Below, piece by piece: positions 1 through 8,164 of a DNA stretch of 64,000 nucleotides. The notes beneath the pieces were generated by a model. The model made no database searches and was not told the DNA's origin. It saw only the letters and a program-made list of their open reading frames with translations. Each line of letters opens with the position of its first letter. The stretch's first letter is position 1. The DNA lies in contig NZ_LR656169.1 of NCBI RefSeq assembly GCF_902168435.1, positions 186,001 through 250,000 of the forward strand, given 5' to 3'. The stretch is from Bacillus marasmi. GTDB taxonomy: Bacteria; Bacillota; Bacilli; Bacillales; Cytobacillaceae. Position numbers and translations under genes: made by a program.

Positions 1-560
1 AAATATCGATCGATGATAATAGCGGCAATTGCCGATAATGTAGTAACAATCAACGTAGGTCCGACTATTTCAGTGGGTGAATCAGAATGGTAATTCATTC
101 TAATCGCAATGACCGTCGTCGGAATAATCGTAATGCTGGCTGTATTAATTGCTAAAAAAGTAATCATCGAACGGCTGGCATAATCTTTATCGCCATTAAG
201 TTTCTTCAACTGTTCCATTGCCTTTATACCTAACGGAGTTGCAGCATTTCCCAATCCAAACATATTCGCTATCATATTGGATAAAATATAGCCCATTGCC
301 GGATGGTTTGCCGGCACTTCAGGAAACAGTCTAACGATTAACGGACGAAATAATCCTGTCAATTTTGCGAGAAGCCCTGAATCATCAGCTATTCGCATTA
401 TACCTAACCAAAATACTAGGATGCTGATTAACCCAATACATAACGTTACAGCTTCTTTTGCACCATTAAAAATAGCTTCATTCACTTCTTTTATCGTCCC
501 GTTCACCATTGCAAAAACAAGTCCAATTATGGTCATTCCGACCCAAATATAATTAACCAT
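1..560 (-). CDS. spmA: Spore maturation protein A (3' end outside window)
   Basis: Membrane protein of the nucleoside-recognition (Gate) family, needed with SpmB for full dehydration of the spore core. The ATG is at 560-558 and 186 codons are visible before the left edge, so only a short C-terminus is missing. The protein starts MVNYIWVGMTIIGLVFAMVNG and continues with hydrophobic segments; the stretch around NMFGLGNAATPLGIKAMEQL is typical of the family. Its start overlaps the dacB stop by 8 bp, implying translational coupling in a dacB-spmA(-spmB) operon, the order found in B. subtilis. Confidence 0.93.
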   Translation of the reverse strand, partial: MVNYIWVGMTIIGLVFAMVNGTIKEVNEAIFNGAKEAVTLCIGLISILVFWLGIMRIADDSGLLAKLTGLFRPLIVRLFPEVPANHPAMGYILSNMIANMFGLGNAATPLGIKAMEQLKKLNGDKDYASRSMITFLAINTASITIIPTTVIAIRMNYHSDSPTEIVGPTLIVTTLSAIAAIIIDRY

Positions 561-1701
561 CTGAGTTCACGCCTGTTATAAGCTGTAAAGCATTTTTGAA
601 ATAGTCCCAAACTGATGTTTTTTTCTTTTCAATATGCTTATAATATATCGATACTTGTTCAATTTTCTCATCACCAAAATATACAATGGCTTTCCCAACT
701 ACATTGGGGACTTTTTCTTGATCTTTCCAGTCCCGTTTAGGCTTGACCAGTTTATACTCAACCCTAAATTTGTCTTGCTCCTCACTCGTTACTGGATATA
801 CTACTCCGGATTTAATATAAATCCGCTTACGATAAAAATCATCCTTGACATCCTTAACGGAACCTGGAGTAATGACCTCAGCCAAATCATATTTATTAAA
901 CGCAGATTCATACATAAAAATGTGATCATTCCAATCATCACCGGCATTTAAAGTTACAGCAATTAAATCCAAATCACCTTTTGTAGCCGTCGTCACCAGT
1001 GTTCTTTTTGCTAATTTCGTATACCCCGTTTTCCCACCAGTGGTGTATTTATATTTTTCTGTTAGTAGTCTATTTTTGTTCTTCCAAACTCTGTCCCATT
1101 TTTCAGTCGGATTTGGCGCTCGGTGGACCTTTGTTCCAGCAATTTTTTGATATGTAGAATTCATCATTGCGTATTTTGTTAAAATCGCCATATCATAGGC
1201 TGTTGAATAATGTTCCTTTGAATCATCCAAACCATGCGGATTGGCAAAATGTGATTTTGTCATGCCAATTTCTTCTGCTTTTTGGTTCATTAAATAAACA
1301 AACCCTTCCAAGCTTCCGCCAACATGCTCAGCTATCGCCACTGCAGCGTCATTGCCTGAACGTAGCATTAGGCCGTAAACGAGATCCTCTAATTTTACTT
1401 TTTCTCCTAATTTCAAATAAATAGATGAACCTTCCGCTCGCACTGCTCGGTTACTTACAGTAACTGTTTCATCTAATTTTCCTGATTCAATGGCTAGTAT
1501 CGCAGTCATAATTTTTGTAATGCTGGCAATTCTCCGCACTTCAAAGGCATTTTTTTGAAACAATATTCTACCTGAGTTCTGTTCAATTAAAACTGCATTT
1601 CTCGCGCTTATTGAACCTTTTGCATGTACAATAGGAGCAATATTTATGACAATGAAGGAAATGATGAAAATTAAGAGCAAAAGCTTAGAAATCTTTTTCA
1701 T
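553..1701 (-). CDS. dacB: D-alanyl-D-alanine carboxypeptidase, spore cortex type (PBP5*)
   Basis: Serine DD-carboxypeptidase of the S11 family, which trims peptide side chains in spore cortex peptidoglycan. The 382-residue protein has a signal peptide (about residues 1-27, ending VHA), the SxxK nucleophile motif S60-I-T-K63, the SGN motif at 115-117 and KTG at 224-226, then a C-terminal domain. A GAGG ribosome site lies 8 nt before the ATG. spmA follows with an 8-bp overlap. A sigma-E-like promoter lies just upstream at 1736-1764, as expected for a mother-cell gene. The second S11 enzyme in the window (dacF) differs in context. Placement beside spmA makes dacB rather than dacA or dacF the best name. 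Confidence 0.93.
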   Translation of the reverse strand: MKKISKLLLLIFIISFIVINIAPIVHAKGSISARNAVLIEQNSGRILFQKNAFEVRRIASITKIMTAILAIESGKLDETVTVSNRAVRAEGSSIYLKLGEKVKLEDLVYGLMLRSGNDAAVAIAEHVGGSLEGFVYLMNQKAEEIGMTKSHFANPHGLDDSKEHYSTAYDMAILTKYAMMNSTYQKIAGTKVHRAPNPTEKWDRVWKNKNRLLTEKYKYTTGGKTGYTKLAKRTLVTTATKGDLDLIAVTLNAGDDWNDHIFMYESAFNKYDLAEVITPGSVKDVKDDFYRKRIYIKSGVVYPVTSEEQDKFRVEYKLVKPKRDWKDQEKVPNVVGKAIVYFGDEKIEQVSIYYKHIEKKKTSVWDYFKNALQLITGVNSDG

Positions 1702-1735
1702 TTAATAAACCTCGTCTCCTTTTGGGGTTTGTACA

Positions 1736-1764
1736 AGTTTATGCGAGTAAAAAGCCATTATGAC
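1736..1764 (-). promoter_or_regulatory. Candidate sigma-E promoter of dacB-spmA
   Basis: On the minus strand GTCATAA (1764-1758), a 14-bp spacer and CATAAACT (1743-1736) resemble the sigma-E consensus (-35 KMATATT, -10 CATACAAT). The -10 lies about 35 bp before the dacB ATG. dacB is a sigma-E gene in B. subtilis, which supports the call; the site was read by eye. Confidence 0.6.
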
Positions 1765-1853
1765 AAGAACTGGATGGATGTTACAGGTTGATTTTCGCTT
1801 GGAACGCATTAACAATAATAAAAAGAAAGAGGCTTGGACATAAGTATTCAGTT

Positions 1854-1916
1854 AAAAAAAATCGAACTATGATGCGAAATTCAAACTCTGAATTTCCCAA
1901 TAGTTCGATTTTTTTA
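1854..1916. terminator. Bidirectional terminator-like hairpin
   Basis: Outer arms AAATCGAACTA and TAGTTCGATTT flank an inner stem GAAATTCA/TGAATTTC, with A and T runs on the two sides. It can end transcripts from the superoxide dismutase gene before dacB. Confidence 0.7.
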
Positions 1917-1999
1917 TTTTAATTCCTTTTTACAAAAACTCTACCCTGAAATAACTGTGAATTACATTGATGTGCAAATTTTGGCATGTGGGTCTGTTA

Positions 2000-2270
2000 A
2001 CCCGAATGTTTATTTCCTTGTGTTTGAAAATAAGCGGAAGAATTCCACTTATTTTAGGAGATGCCCATATTTCCTTAATAATAACAGGAGTTTTTCCGCT
2101 TATTTCATAAATATCACTGGATTTTGTCTTTTTGGGAGGTGTTAAGCGGAAATTATACTCTTATTTCACCACAATTAGCCCCCCTTACATACAATAACGG
2201 GATTTTCTCCGCTTATTTATTCATATACCTACATAAAAATCATTCGTTTTTAATAGCGGATAATTTAGTT
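2000..2270. repeat. Degenerate intergenic repeat, core CCGCTTATTT in both orientations
   Basis: The 593-bp gap between sod and dacB contains no convincing gene. CCGCTTATTT-like cores start near 2045, 2096, 2157 and 2209, and the inverse AAGCGGAA occurs at 2032 and 2144 with a weaker copy near 2254. Matching features recur about 112 bp apart (2032/2144, 2045/2157, 2096/2209), which suggests a decayed tandem duplication of about 112 bp. The core resembles the GGCTTATTTGCC unit of the array at 22124-22228. Confidence 0.55.
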
Positions 2271-2294
2271 CTGTCCCAGCTTCCGACCTCATGT

Positions 2295-3185
2295 TTAAAA
2301 CGGTCGCCATTTTAGTTGACTAGCTTCGTCAAATCTTTTTTCGACATCCTTCCAATTCACTACAGACCACCAGTTTTTCACATATTCCGCGCGATCGTTC
2401 TTATACTGTGGATAATAGGCGTGTTCCCAAACATCGAGAACTAGGAGAGGAATCGTATCCCATTGAGTTAAATTATTATGTTTTTCTGTTTGTAGGATTT
2501 CAAGATGACGTGCTCGAGGAGACCAAACAAGAAGCGCCCAGCCACTTCCCTCTACTTCCTTTGCAGCCTCGCTAAAGTGCTTTTTAAACGCTTCAAAACT
2601 GCCAAAATAGGATTGTATCTTTGAGAGTAATCTCCCAGCTGGCTGTCCGCCACCTTTAGGCTTCATATTGTTCCAAAAAATCGTGTGCAAATAGTGACCT
2701 GAACCATGAAAAGAAAGTTCTCTAGACCAATGCTTCACTAAAGAATAATCATGTGATTCACGAGCCTTTTTTAACATTTTTTCAGCTTTGTTTAATCCAT
2801 CTACGTAAGAGCGATGATGCTTATCATGATGAAGCTGCATGATTTCCTTAGAAATAAAAGGCTCCAATGCATCATAGGCATATGGAAGTGGAGGTAAGGT
2901 ATGACCCCCAATAGCTACTTCCGGTTCCTTCATCCATACAGTTCCTATATTTTGCCTTTCCGTAAAATAACGTTCTAATTCATCATTTAATGCTTCAACC
3001 TGTGACTGGATTGTTGCTAATTGAAGCTGCGAAGGATCAGTCGATACTCCTTCTAGTACTTCACTAAAATGGTCTAGCTTTTTCCATATTTCCTCATTTT
3101 TATCAACCTGTTCAGATTCCAAAAATTGTAACAACTCCTGGTTCCATCCCATTACATCCCTCACATAGCCTTCAAAGTTTGCCAT
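2295..3185 (-). CDS. Superoxide dismutase [Fe/Mn] with N-terminal extension
   Basis: Converts superoxide to oxygen and hydrogen peroxide in the cytoplasm. The C-terminal 200 residues are a complete Fe/Mn-SOD: first metal histidine in the LHHDKHHRSYVDGLN helix, a second in SFHGSGHYLHTIFWNN, and the D and H ligands in LVLDVWEHAYYPQY. About 90 acidic, helical residues precede it, as in the long SodF form of bacilli. The start at 3185 is preferred because GGAGGA lies 6 nt upstream; an in-frame ATG at 3200 lacks a good site. A gene of this kind is not between dacB and ypuI in B. subtilis, so this is a local insertion. A hairpin at 1854-1916 can end the transcript. Confidence 0.9.
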   Translation of the reverse strand: MANFEGYVRDVMGWNQELLQFLESEQVDKNEEIWKKLDHFSEVLEGVSTDPSQLQLATIQSQVEALNDELERYFTERQNIGTVWMKEPEVAIGGHTLPPLPYAYDALEPFISKEIMQLHHDKHHRSYVDGLNKAEKMLKKARESHDYSLVKHWSRELSFHGSGHYLHTIFWNNMKPKGGGQPAGRLLSKIQSYFGSFEAFKKHFSEAAKEVEGSGWALLVWSPRARHLEILQTEKHNNLTQWDTIPLLVLDVWEHAYYPQYKNDRAEYVKNWWSVVNWKDVEKRFDEASQLKWRPF

Positions 3186-3280
3186 CCAAGTTCCTCCCAT
3201 TTCCTTCGTATCATTTCTAGCCTATGAAAGACGGATGAAGAAATGACTAAGATTTGGAAGGATTCGCCTACCAAATTCGT

Positions 3281-3318
3281 TTTAAAAAAAATAAAGAGTG
3301 ACCTGTTACGGCCACTCC
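3281..3318 (-). terminator. Rho-independent terminator after ypuI
   Basis: On the minus strand GAGTGGCC, a 6-nt loop and GGTCACTC are followed by a T-rich tract. It lies just beyond the ypuI stop. Confidence 0.8.
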
Positions 3319-3325
3319 CTTTTGT

Positions 3326-3814
3326 TTAATTTGATTGTATCATTTTTGTACGGTAATCTGTTTCATAGTATTGAAGCTCTTCCCTCACTCTTTGAAACTC
3401 ACCCTCAAGGCCTGCAAGAAGCTTGGTGATATTCTCTGGAGCCTCTTGGCGAAGCTTGATCGAATTTTTTCCTGTATATGCAGAACGGCTATCCTCGAAC
3501 CAAGCGTCATTTTTTGGCGAGAAAAATTCCTCGATACATTGGTGGTAGATTCTGTAAAGAGTTTTCTCAGCAGCCGCTTTTGGGAAAGCATCTGTATGTA
3601 AAATCACCTTACAAGAATCAAGACATTCATCACAATAAACAAGCAGCTTTCTAATATTTGCTAATAGAAGCTTATAATATTCTTGATTGCCAGGCTTTTT
3701 TTCCAAAAGATTTGACAATGTATTTTCATTTAAAAATTCCTCAAATTCAGCAATTGATTTAGCTAAAAAGTACCGAACATCTTCGATTTGGGCTTTGACT
3801 ATCGTATTTCCCAT
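3326..3814 (-). CDS. ypuI: YpuI family protein (DUF3907)
   Basis: Cytoplasmic protein of 162 residues, similar to YpuI, which sits between dacB and scpB in B. subtilis; its biochemical role is unknown. It is predicted mostly helical, with a cysteine-containing stretch LLVYCDECLDSCKVILHTDAF and no signal peptide or membrane segment. GGGGG lies 7 nt before the ATG. A terminator at 3281-3318 follows, so it is probably the last gene of a transcript from the scpA direction. The name rests on remembered sequence and on position. Confidence 0.8.
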   Translation of the reverse strand: MGNTIVKAQIEDVRYFLAKSIAEFEEFLNENTLSNLLEKKPGNQEYYKLLLANIRKLLVYCDECLDSCKVILHTDAFPKAAAEKTLYRIYHQCIEEFFSPKNDAWFEDSRSAYTGKNSIKLRQEAPENITKLLAGLEGEFQRVREELQYYETDYRTKMIQSN

Positions 3815-3839
3815 TATTTTTCCCCCATTTGGTTAAGTT

Positions 3840-4259
3840 CTATTGAGGTTGAACAATAAATTCAGATAAAGATTGAAGTTCATACCCCTGATTACTGTTA
3901 AGTTTTTGGAAAATCTCAGGTAGTTTCGAAAAATCGATCCCTTCAAAATAAGAAGCGAACTCAGCTTGTTTATTTATGTAAATACGCTTCCGATCCCGTA
4001 AACCTGGGTTTTTGATTAAGCATACAAGAGCAACAATATCCTTAAACGTTACCTCTCCTGTACCATTCTGAAACACTATCTTATCTGTGTAAGGGGTAAA
4101 TTCATTGATTTGATCATCAAAGTACCGAACATATAATACATGCAGCGTTTTTTCTTCTCCATTTTCCACATATACTACTTCACTACGATTAAAAAAATCC
4201 TCTGAAGTATTGGGCTTTTCTTTTTCTAACTCATAGCCTTTGCATAGTTTTACAAGCAA
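3840..4259 (-). CDS. Hypothetical protein between scpB and ypuI
   Basis: A 139-residue soluble protein I do not recognise. The reading frame opens further upstream (ATG 4310), but a very strong GGAGGAGG lies 8 nt before the TTG at 4259, so that is the likely start. The sequence is polar and evenly composed, with a central stretch DKIVFQNGTGEVTFKDIVAL and a C-terminus rich in E, L and Q. No catalytic motif or membrane helix is evident. It lies on the same strand as scpB (about 120 bp upstream) and ypuI (25 bp downstream). B. subtilis has no gene in this slot as far as I recall. Confidence 0.65.
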   Translation of the reverse strand: MLVKLCKGYELEKEKPNTSEDFFNRSEVVYVENGEEKTLHVLYVRYFDDQINEFTPYTDKIVFQNGTGEVTFKDIVALVCLIKNPGLRDRKRIYINKQAEFASYFEGIDFSKLPEIFQKLNSNQGYELQSLSEFIVQPQ

Positions 4260-4381
4260 AACTATTCCCTCCTCCGGACAAATCCAAAACCGCCAATAAA
4301 AAAAATGCATAAAAAACCTTTGGTAAGTAAGTTAAAGACAATTTCATTTTACCATATCGCCCTGAAAATGTGTCAGAAAAG

Positions 4382-4969
4382 TTACGAATCAATCGCCTCT
4401 TGAAATTTATCAAAAAATAAATCTGCTTCCTCCTGAACAAATTCCTCATCGACTTTATCTGGTAAAGGTGGGAGCTCGTCTATACTTCGTAATCCGAAAT
4501 AATCAAGAAACTCTTTTGTTGTACCGTAAAGGATTGCTCGTCCCGTTCCTTCAGCACGTCCTACCTCCTTAATTAACGCTTTCGCTGCGAGGGTATGTAT
4601 CGGACGTTCTGTCTTCACTCCACGTATTTCCTCAATCTCCACCCGAGTAATAGGTTGCTTATAAGCTATGATTGCTAGTGTTTCAAGCGCTGCTTGCGAA
4701 AGATGAGTTGTTCCAGGTGCTTCGACCAGCTTTTTTAAATAATCGGCATTTGCTTTTTTTGTCGCCAATTGATATGTACCCGCTAACTGAACAACAGAAA
4801 TACCTCTTGACTCATTTTGTGTATATTCTTGTTTCATTTCATTTAACAATTCTTGTGCTCTTTCTCCGGTAATTTCCAGAACCTCTGCCAATTGTTTAAC
4901 AGTAAGTCCTTCATCACCAGCAGCAAACAGCAAGCTTTCTACTATACCTTTAAGTTGATTCTTTTCCAA
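4382..4969 (-). CDS. scpB: Segregation and condensation protein B
   Basis: Dimeric winged-helix subunit of the SMC-ScpA-ScpB condensin, which compacts and segregates the chromosome. The sequence has the family signatures LLFAAGDEGLTVKQLAEVLE near the N-terminus, then LSQAALETLAIIAYKQPITR and EVGRAEGTGRAILYGTT in the second winged helix. Length 195 residues is normal. The start is a TTG at 4969, 10 nt after AAGGAG that forms the last codons of scpA. A better-spaced ATG (4973) is in another frame and stops after a few codons. The gene follows scpA closely, so the two are coupled. Confidence 0.93.
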   Translation of the reverse strand: MEKNQLKGIVESLLFAAGDEGLTVKQLAEVLEITGERAQELLNEMKQEYTQNESRGISVVQLAGTYQLATKKANADYLKKLVEAPGTTHLSQAALETLAIIAYKQPITRVEIEEIRGVKTERPIHTLAAKALIKEVGRAEGTGRAILYGTTKEFLDYFGLRSIDELPPLPDKVDEEFVQEEADLFFDKFQEAIDS

Positions 4970-4976
4970 ACATGGT

Positions 4977-5723
4977 TCACTCCTTCACAGCGGACACAAA
5001 AATATCTGCAAAATTTTGCTCCTGTTCCACGTGAATTTCTTTTCGTTTCATTAATTCTAATATAGCCAAAAATGTTACGACAATATGCCCTCGCTCCGGA
5101 TAAGGAAATAAATCAAAGAAATTTTTCCTACCAGTCACGGTTTTTAGCTCTACGAGAATTTCTTTCATCCGGGTTTGAATCGGTATTTCTTGCTTAGTAA
5201 TTTTTGTTGGCAATGGCTTCTGAAGTTTCTTCCTTCTTAATAGCTTTTGAAACGCACCTAACATATCGTACAAAGTGACATTTAATTCGCTTGTATCTTG
5301 TTTAACACTTCCAGCTAAATCAGATAGATCACTTGGTGCTTTCGTATAAATCATACTCCGCTCTTCCTCTAACGATTTTAAGTCCTGTGCAGCTTCCTTG
5401 TATTTGCGATATTCAATTAGCCTTTCCACCAACTCATCACGTGGGTCCTGTTCTAATTCAATTTCAAAGCCCTCATCATCTAGTTCATCCTCATACTTAG
5501 GCAAAAGCATTTTACTCTTAATAGCTAACAATGTCGCAGCCATGACGAGAAATTCACTCGCTACATCCAATTGAAGTTCATTCATCGTATGAATGTACAA
5601 TAAATATTGTTCCGTTATTTCTGAAACAGGGATATCATAAATATCAATTTCCAATGTATTAATAAGATGAAGGAGCAGATCAAGAGGGCCCTCAAAAGCG
5701 TCAATTTTTACACTATATTGCAT
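4977..5723 (-). CDS. scpA: Segregation and condensation protein A (kleisin)
   Basis: Kleisin subunit that bridges the SMC heads and binds ScpB. The N-terminal SMC-neck-binding domain is clear ([16 protein letters not shown], then [15 protein letters not shown] and [16 protein letters not shown]). It is followed by an acidic linker and a C-terminal winged helix ([20 protein letters not shown]). I chose ATG 5723 ([10 protein letters not shown]) because it aligns with the usual family start and has GGTG 6 nt upstream; TTG 5735 and GTG 5732 are in-frame alternatives. The first gene of the scpA-scpB pair; about 200 bp of non-coding DNA separate it from the divergent yjcZ-like gene. Confidence 0.93.
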   Translation of the reverse strand: MQYSVKIDAFEGPLDLLLHLINTLEIDIYDIPVSEITEQYLLYIHTMNELQLDVASEFLVMAATLLAIKSKMLLPKYEDELDDEGFEIELEQDPRDELVERLIEYRKYKEAAQDLKSLEEERSMIYTKAPSDLSDLAGSVKQDTSELNVTLYDMLGAFQKLLRRKKLQKPLPTKITKQEIPIQTRMKEILVELKTVTGRKNFFDLFPYPERGHIVVTFLAILELMKRKEIHVEQEQNFADIFVSAVKE

Positions 5724-5928
5724 GTCATTCACCAAAATTCTCTCATATAAGTTTTTCCATATTCATGAAAACACTATTTCTAGTATAGAGGATGCTGGAA
5801 ATGAATCCAATATAATTTTAAACGTGTAGATTTTTGTTAACAAAATGATGACAAACGCCCAAACCTAAAACCAAATTCCACATATGATGCAATGTAATAA
5901 GTTACATCATGAAAGAGGAGGAATGGAT

Positions 5929-6018
5929 ATGTCAGGCGGACATAATTATGGCGGTGGCTTTGCATTAATCGTAGTCCTATTCATCTTATTAATCATTGTA
6001 GGTGCATCCTGGTTTTAA
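5929..6018 (+). CDS. YjcZ family tiny membrane protein
   Basis: A 29-residue protein beginning MSGGHNYGGGF and continuing as a single hydrophobic helix to a C-terminal GASWF. The glycine-rich head and one membrane segment are the hallmark of the YjcZ/YjdZ family (tiny_TM_bacill), which in bacilli is linked to sporulation. AGGAGG at 5916-5921 lies 7 nt before the ATG. It is transcribed away from scpA. Palindromic repeats begin immediately after the stop, and a terminator hairpin (6338-6372) lies about 320 bp downstream. Confidence 0.88.
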   Translation: MSGGHNYGGGFALIVVLFILLIIVGASWF

Positions 6019-6316
6019 GAAAAGCGGAAGCGGCTGCCCAGGGGCGACAGGCATAAGACGAGCCGGCATGAAGGTTGTTCTTTAACCTTCTTGACGGATT
6101 GGCTTATGACCCCGAGCCCCTAGCCGCTGGAGCTGGACAATAAGAAAAGCGGAAGCGACCGGTTAGCGGCGTATGGACTGGAGCACGTCGACTGAGATAA
6201 AGGAAACACGAAGAGCGCAAGCGATTCGATGTTGACTAATCGTAGGGAGATGGGCGAAGTCCACTAGACGCTGGTCGCTGGAGCTGGACAATAAGAAAAG
6301 CGGAAGCGACCGGTTA
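6019..6316. repeat. Palindromic repeat cluster (AAGCGGAAGCG...CGCTGGAGCTGGAC type)
   Basis: Three consecutive copies, the last truncated, of a palindromic element whose ends read GAAAAGCGGAAGCG and CGCTGGAGCTGGAC. The first copy folds on itself through CATAAG/CTTATG and AAGGTT/AACCTT. The junction sequence is a perfect 40-bp direct repeat at 6126-6165 and 6277-6316. A related element lies at 7829-8010, with fragments near 39394 and 48058. GC content is well above the flanks. Such GC-rich palindromes are common in bacillus genomes and behave like small non-autonomous mobile repeats; that classification is inference. No gene is contained. Confidence 0.75.
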
Positions 6317-6337
6317 ATCAAACATCAATACTGACAT

Positions 6338-6372
6338 AGCCTGGCTTGTGATAGCCGGGCTTTATCATTTTT
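6338..6372 (+). terminator. Terminator-like hairpin
   Basis: AGCCTGGC, an 8-nt loop and GCCGGGCT followed by a T-rich tail. It probably ended the yjcZ-like transcript before the repeat cluster came to lie between gene and terminator. Confidence 0.65.
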
Positions 6373-6425
6373 AATCACCTATTGATTTGTGCTAAACTGA
6401 TAGTAAAATTTCAGGGAGAACTACG

Positions 6426-7696
<1,271 letters not shown>

Positions 7697-7735
7697 TAAA
7701 AAGTCCACAGAGGCATAAAGCATACCCCTGTGGAC
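7697..7735 (-). terminator. Terminator of the c-di-AMP riboswitch
   Basis: On the minus strand GTCCACAG...CTGTGGAC forms an 8-bp stem extended by GG/CC, followed directly by TTTTT. It begins about 10 nt after the aptamer, the place of the expression platform in ydaO-type OFF switches. Confidence 0.8.
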
Positions 7736-7744
7736 ATAGTTAAG

Positions 7745-8079
7745 CAATGTCGCACCAGTTGTCACCTTCCTCTCACGTAACGCTGACGAGGTTAGCTGTC
7801 GGATTCGGGCCATTGAGTAGCCCTACCAAGAAAAGCGAAAGCGCCTTGCTCAGGGGTGACAAGCATAAGACGAGCCGGCCTAAAGGTCGTTTTTTGACCT
7901 TTTGGACGGATTGACTTATGACCTCGAGCCCCTAGGCGCTGTGTCTAGACATATAAAAATCGTTAGCGTCTAGACACTGTAGCTAGACATCCAATTGCCT
8001 AGCGCTTTTATTGGATTCACCCCAAGTAAACTGTTAAGTTTACAAATTGGTTCCCCCGCTCCTATAAAGATTAAGCGAT
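7745..8079 (-). promoter_or_regulatory. c-di-AMP riboswitch (ydaO-yuaA type) with repeat-expanded hairpin
   Basis: Read on the minus strand, the 5' half contains GCGGGGGAACCAATTTG and TTGGGGTGAATC (about 8060-8015). The 3' half contains GTAGGGCTAC, CCCGAATCCGACAGCTAACC and GAGAGGAAGGTGA (about 7828-7760). These are the conserved blocks of the c-di-AMP aptamer. In other family members a short hairpin separates GAATC from GTAGGG. Here that place holds a palindrome of about 180 nt whose ends pair as CAAUAAAAGCG with CGCUUUUCUUG, one mismatch, so the helix is kept and lengthened. A promoter (8104-8132) and a terminator (7697-7735) bracket it. Family members usually control potassium transport or wall hydrolases; no such gene follows. 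Confidence 0.85.
7829..8010. repeat. Palindromic repeat inserted in the riboswitch
   Basis: Same family as 6019-6316: one end reads GAAAAGCGAAAGCGCC, then CATAAGACGAGCCGGC, an inner AAGGTCG/TGACCTT stem, CTTATGACC and CCTAGGCGCTG. It continues with a second hairpin (GTGTCTAGAC...GTCTAGACAC) and ends CTAGCGCTTTTATT. It sits exactly at a peripheral hairpin of the c-di-AMP aptamer. Confidence 0.75.
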
Positions 8080-8103
8080 TTAAGAATTTGAAACTGATGA
8101 TTA

Positions 8104-8132
8104 TCATACCCCCGTACATTTGTTTTGTAAAG
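8104..8132 (-). promoter_or_regulatory. Sigma-A promoter of the riboswitch transcript
   Basis: Minus strand TTTACA (8132-8127), a 17-bp spacer and TATGAT (8109-8104). Transcription would start near 8097, about 20 nt before the aptamer and about 35 bp past the lysA stop. Confidence 0.7.
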
Positions 8133-8164
8133 AGGAGTTTTCTTGAAAAAAGTAATAAAAAGGT

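Noticed and set aside
5895-5915. GlnR/TnrA-type operator upstream of the yjcZ-like gene
   Set aside because: TGTAATAAGTTACA is symmetric but three bases too short for the TGTNA-N7-TNACA pattern.
6019-6316. Insertion sequence
   Set aside because: No transposase frame and no terminal inverted repeats with target duplication that I could define; better called a palindromic repeat.
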